This document shows positions 59,447 to 64,000 of a stretch of 64,000 nucleotides of DNA, one piece after another (within the stretch, counting starts at the first letter, position 1; each line of letters opens with the position of its first letter). The notes under the pieces were generated by a model, which saw only the letters and a list, made by a program, of their open reading frames with translations, was not told where the DNA came from and searched no databases. The stretch lies in assembly GCF_009727055.1 (NCBI RefSeq), contig NC_052349.1:96250898-96314897 (forward strand). Reading direction: 5' to 3'. The DNA is from Benincasa hispida. Lineage: Eukaryota; Streptophyta; Magnoliopsida; Cucurbitales; Cucurbitaceae. The translations under genes were made by a program, and so were the position numbers.

Positions 59447-60773
59447 ATGTCTGCATTCCCCTTTGCTTTCCTGCTTTTCTTCCACTTTCTTCTCAAAGCT
59501 TACTCTTCCCCTTATCTTCTCGACAAGATTTCTTCCTTACCTGGTCAACCCCTTGTCGGATTTCGTCACTATTCTGGCTATGTCAATGTTGGTGATCGAA
59601 ATCAGAAGGCTTTGTTCTATTATTTTGCTGAAGCCCAAATCGATCCTCCTTCTAAACCCCTCGTGCTTTGGCTTAATGGAGGTACTTTTCTTCAGAGATT
59701 TGGTTAATGGGTCAATCCCCATTTGGGGTTTTGTTTTTGATTTCTTTGTGAATTGGGTTCGTTGTTCTCTACAGGTCCTGGGTGTTCTTCTTTGGGAGTT
59801 GGGGCATTCTCTGAAAATGGACCCTTTCGGCCTAGAGGGGAGGTTTTGATTAGGAATGAACACAGTTGGAATACAGGTTTGGATTATGATGCCTGCTAAG
59901 TATTTGATGAAATGGGTTTCGTTTGTTGTTTTTGAAGATTTGTGGGTGTTGATGATGGGTTGTTTTCTTGGTTTCTTCTTCCTCTGTTTTGATCTTTAGA
60001 GGCGAATATGTTGTATTTGGAGACGCCAGTAGGAGTTGGGTTTTCGTATTCAACTGATACTTCTTCGTATGAGGCTGTGGGAGACAAAATCACAGGTGGG
60101 AATATATGAATTATGAGGTTGTTTGGATTTTTTTTTGTTCTGTAATTTTGTTTTTTGTAAAGTGAGATGATGGTAGTTTCCACATTATTGAAAATAACTT
60201 CCTACCCCCATTAGATAAAGACCACTTCAAGGTCAACTTCTGCACTTCCTAATTGCTTGGTCCCTCTCTTCTTTTGTTTGTTAGTAAGTGGAAAATGCCT
60301 CCTCACCTTTTCTACCTTTTCCCCCCTTTCTTTCCTTTCCTTCTCTTCTTTTATTGTTTTATTTTTCTTTTTGGTGGAAACTGCACTTTTGAGTGATGCC
60401 ATTTTCAGTGACACTGTTCTAGTAGGAAAAAGAAAATTTCAAAAATCACCGTAGTAACTTTCATTAAGGACAACGATTGGATAAGTTTTGGAGTGTAATT
60501 ATTCTAATGGAAAGTTTCAGTAGTTGGAGGTGGTTTTTGTATTCTTCCTTTAAAAAAGTAAAAAAAAGCTACCTTTCTTTAATATGTTTTTGTTTCTAAG
60601 TGGACGAGGAGTGATGTTTATGTTTGATACATCTGCAGCAAGGGACAATCTCGAGTTCTTGGAGAAATGGCTTGTCAGATTCCCACATTACAGAAACAGA
60701 AGCTTGTTCATTACAGGAGAAAGCTATGCTGGTATGTTACCATTTCTCAAAATTACATCTTCCTTGGATGGAA

Positions 60774-60807
<34 letters not shown>

Positions 60808-62242
60808 GACTCATAAGCACTTTCTTGATTTCTGTAGGTCATTATGTTCCCCAACTGGCAGAGCTTATGATCCAATCTAACAAAACCTCATTCAACCTCA
60901 GAGGCATTGCTGTAAGTAAAAGAAATTTCAAACCCTTTTTTGAAATCTAAACTACCACTAACACATGCACTATTGATATCAAATGAGCTCAACTACATGA
61001 GCTCTGCTCTAATATCATGATAGAGGTGCCACTAGATTCAATATCTTAACAAACTGTTTATACGACTACAAACAGATTGGCAATCCTGTTCTAGAGTTTG
61101 CTACTGACTTCAACTCGAGGGCTGAGTTCCTTTGGTCACACGGATTAATATCGGATTCGACGTTTAGAATGTTCACGTCAATGTGCAACTACTCTCGTTA
61201 TGTGGGTGAGTACTACAGGGGGTCTGTTTCACCCATTTGCTCAAGGGTGATGAGCCAAGTGAGCAAAGAAACCAGTAGATTTGTTGACAAGTATGACGTT
61301 ACCCTTGATGTATGCATATCGTCTGTGTTCTCTCAGTCCAAAATCCTCAACCCTCAAGTGAGTTGTAATCCAGTTAATTCACTTCTCTTTCACTTCTCAG
61401 AATCTCACTAAACTTTGATTCCAATCTCTTCATCGTGAGTAGCAAGTAACCGAGTCGGTTGATGTCTGCGTGGAGGATGAAACAGTCAACTATCTCAATA
61501 GGCAAGATGTACAAAAGGCGCTTCATGCACGTCTTGTGGGAGTGCGACGATGGGCTGTTTGCAGCAGGTTCAGACTTCTTCATACGAACAATATTCACAA
61601 AGAATGGAAAAGCTTGACATATTTTCATAAAAAGCTCTATATTCATTCAGATTGACATTATTCTTTTGAAATTGATAGCATTCTGGATTATGAGCTGCTG
61701 GATCTGGAGATACCAACTATCAACATCGTGGGAAAACTGATCAATGCAGGAATACAAGTGTTGGTCTATAGGTATGTGAAACGCCTCTTGGGGTCATATC
61801 ATGACTTTTCAATCCTAAAGCTGTTCAAGCTGACTGCATCAAACATCTTGAATTTGCAGTGGAGATCAAGATTCCGTCATTCCACTCACAGGAAGTAGAA
61901 CACTTGTTCACAAACTGGCAAAAGAGTTGGGACTAGAAACAACCGTACCTTACCGAGTCTGGTTCGAGGGACAGCAGGTAAATCTTGTTGCCTAACAACT
62001 CTAGAAACTGTTCCAGAAAACTCTCCAGTTGTTGACATTAAAGTTAGAATTATTTGAGATATGAGTGAATTTGGATGGTTCTTGCACTTCAGGTTGGTGG
62101 GTGGACTCAGGTTTACGGCAATATTCTTTCCTTTGCCACAATCAGAGGGGCATCACATGAAGCACCATTTTCACAACCTGAAAGATCACTGGTGTTGTTC
62201 AAATCATTTTTACAAAGTCAGCCTCTACCCGAAGCTTTCTGA
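59447..62242 (+). CDS. SCPL45: serine carboxypeptidase-like protein, SCPL45 type
   Basis: Ten exons with consistent phases give 455 residues: 59447-59681, 59775-59876, 60000-60095, 60639-60731, 60838-60911, 61076-61357, 61443-61567, 61679-61771, 61860-61977 and 62093-62242. A hydrophobic signal peptide (residues 1-20) predicts entry into the secretory pathway. The substrate-binding [16 protein letters not shown] is at 75-90. The catalytic serine is S173 in [14 protein letters not shown], the aspartate D371 in [12 protein letters not shown], and the histidine H428 in GASHEAPF: the full S10-family triad. Two N-glycosylation sites are visible (NRS at 164, NKT at 190). S10 enzymes remove C-terminal amino acids from peptides, or in some plant members act as acyltransferases; the Arabidopsis SCPL45/46 group keeps peptidase features. 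The length matches the family. Orthology to SCPL45 rather than a close paralogue is inferred from overall resemblance. Its 3' end faces the minus-strand gene ending at 62639. Confidence 0.93.
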
Positions 62243-62638
62243 TCGATAATTCAGGTCAAGCTCGTGATTGAAGAGAACGGAGTTTGATTGCTTAACTAAT
62301 AATCTGAGAGTGAAGATTTCTTTCCGATGTTTATCCTTCAGTGTCATCAATCAAACACTGGAATGGAAATTTTTTTGTAAAGGTCATCAGTAAAAAGGAG
62401 AAAATTGTATTAGAAAAGAGGGTCGAACAGAGCTCTTTTTGTCATCTTTCATGAATTCTGTAAATTCTACATCTTGAGTTATCTTATTGTGAAAGCTCAT
62501 TCAGACAAAATGAGAAGCTGTTGGGACTTTGGGAGAAGAAGAGAGGAGTTTTATTAGTGATGTATTTCAGATTGTACAACACTTTCTGCCAAAGAATTTT
62601 CATAATATTAACTGTTAATATAATGGAAAGGAATGTGT

Positions 62639-63973
62639 TCATGGTGTTCTAAGAGAGTGTTTAAAATATTGAGAAACAACAGTGGGAGCTTGGACTTCCA
62701 TTTCCATGCAACTAAACTCTAAAGCTAGTATGGGCTTTGACAGTAGTACAGATGTACATAGGCTTTGTTCATGTTCTGCATCTTCTCCAGCTCTTGTATT
62801 GTGAGAATGGTGGTCTGCATCTTGTGCTCTGTCGGTTGATGCAGGAAGTTCGACCGAGACCACTGCTGGCTTTACTGCTCGCACCCTAAATGCAAATAAT
62901 ATATTCAAATGCCCCAATGCCATCAATAAACAAACTAAATTCCTTTGGTGTTGTGAGAGATAACGAGTTAAAAAACATCAGAGAACAGAAACACAAACCG
63001 GCATCGAATCTGGCAGGAATATTTGAGTAGTTCAGGAGTATATTCTGAATGCCCACTGATATTTATAGATCCATGAAACTGTCATAAGTCAATGATGATC
63101 TGGTGAACATAACCATTTGTAAATTGGAAGATCTGGTTACCTATAACTTGGGAGAGACATTTTGATAACTGGTCCCATCCATTTGGTGAAAGGAACTGCC
63201 AACATCAGCTTGTTATCAGAAACACATGGGACTTTCGATTTGAACAGGAAAATTCAACCGATAAAAGTTACTACTCTTTGAAAGTTGGAACTACGAAAAG
63301 AAAAGTTCATAAACCACAGTGGTAGGCTTTAACAGGCAATCCGTACCCAAGAACTGTCCACTAATCTTTGAAATTAGGAGAGATAGACCAGAACATGTTA
63401 TATCAACCACTAAAAGAATAACGAACCTTTTCGATGTAGGGCATCCTATTTTATGGTTTTCTTTTTCCGAACATGGAACATGTTCAATGTTCCACGTCAA
63501 CCACAAAGATTATTATAGATAGATTTGATGCAACATGGAAGATATAACCACGACGACATACAAGCAGAGAGCAGGACTTTGTTTGACAACAATCCTAGAA
63601 CACTGAAGTTTTCAGAATATTCAATGTTAGCGATGCAACTTTCCTAAGAAGATCAACAAAATTCCATCAGATGATGAGAATCTGAAGACAATGCAGAAGA
63701 AATATGAAGAACACATAAAAAATATGTCATTGGTGAAGAGTAGATGAGATGAGCAGGGCTATTTTTTTCTCTTTCACAAGAAATATTGGCTCCAAAATTA
63801 AGCAGCTCACCAGAAATTGAAAGGTTGATATTGCAAACATCTATTGAAGTGGGACCCTTCATTTCAGTCACTTGGATATGCTCCTGATTCTTTTGGTTGT
63901 GGAAATTACTATTCTCACGTAAGGAGTTGAGAAGTCCTCTTTCACTTTGACGCTTCGGAACTGCCTCAATCCT
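62639..63973 (-). CDS. unidentified gene, 3' part of the coding region (5' end outside window)
   Basis: Four minus-strand exons with matching phases are visible: 63973-63811, 63231-63141, 63055-62999 and 62885-62639, with a stop at 62639-62641. All junctions have GT and AG. The protein reads KRQSERGLLNSL and TSIDVCNINLSIS in the first visible exon, DNKLMLAVPFTKWMGPVIKM in the second, GHSEYTPELLKYSCQIRC in the third, and RVRAVKPAVVSVELPAST in the last, which ends in a hydrophilic stretch rich in H, D and E and then a less conserved tail. The phase agreement across three introns is strong evidence of a real gene. I do not recognise the family, and there is no known catalytic motif. The exon before 63973 lies outside the window or too near its edge to read. 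Confidence 0.72.
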
Positions 63974-64000
63974 CTGTTTTCACGAGAGACATTGTTCCCA

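Noticed and set aside
59537..60183. Minus-strand frames over the carboxypeptidase gene
   Set aside because: They are antisense to exons and introns of a well-supported plus-strand gene.

Overview
The window looks like nuclear DNA of a dicot plant. It is AT-rich, its genes are split by GT-AG introns, and it is full of retrotransposon remains. The style of the fold-back elements, the TCTATCA-type repeats and the long-LTR family suggests a cucurbit (melon, cucumber, gourd group), but that is inference from memory of repeat families, not from a search. Nothing bacterial is present: no operons, no CRISPR, no ribosome binding sites.

Only three genes look intact. (1) At 2784-11812 (+) is a 14-exon gene for a poly(A) polymerase / tRNA nucleotidyltransferase family protein of about 539 residues; its introns carry a Harbinger-type MITE, a LINE tail, a fold-back element and a decayed LINE. 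(2) At 59447-62242 (+) is a 10-exon serine carboxypeptidase-like gene of the SCPL45 type (455 residues, catalytic triad present). (3) At 62639-63973 (-) is the 3' part of an unidentified gene that runs off the right edge; it lies tail to tail with the carboxypeptidase.

Left of gene 1 are simple repeats, a broken histone H2B copy, a probable 3' LTR with an 83-bp tandem repeat, and a 250-base assembly gap. From 12.7 to 30.9 kb is a transposon nest: a hAT-like MITE, a polyol-transporter pseudogene fragment, a minus-strand Ty1/copia element, and at least six LTR copies of one long (1.7-2.2 kb) LTR family, four of them stacked inside each other or inside the copia element. Four insertions in this block are bounded by 5-bp target-site duplications (three exact, one with a single mismatch), so their order can be read from the sequence. 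A second, plus-strand copia fragment with its 3' LTR follows.

From 32.4 to 38.1 kb are decayed pieces of an endogenous plant pararetrovirus (Caulimoviridae-like) on both strands, including a promoter-like region and a tRNA-Met primer site. From 38 to 59 kb I find no convincing host gene: the sequence holds MITEs, long fold-back elements, a TRIM-like element, a CACTA-like end, simple repeats, one more solo LTR with an exact target duplication beside a degenerate RNase H fragment, and an array of the palindromic motif ACGATCGT that also occurs inside one of the LTRs.

The three genes do not form an evident pathway; they are ordinary neighbours separated by a repeat-rich block of about 47 kb.
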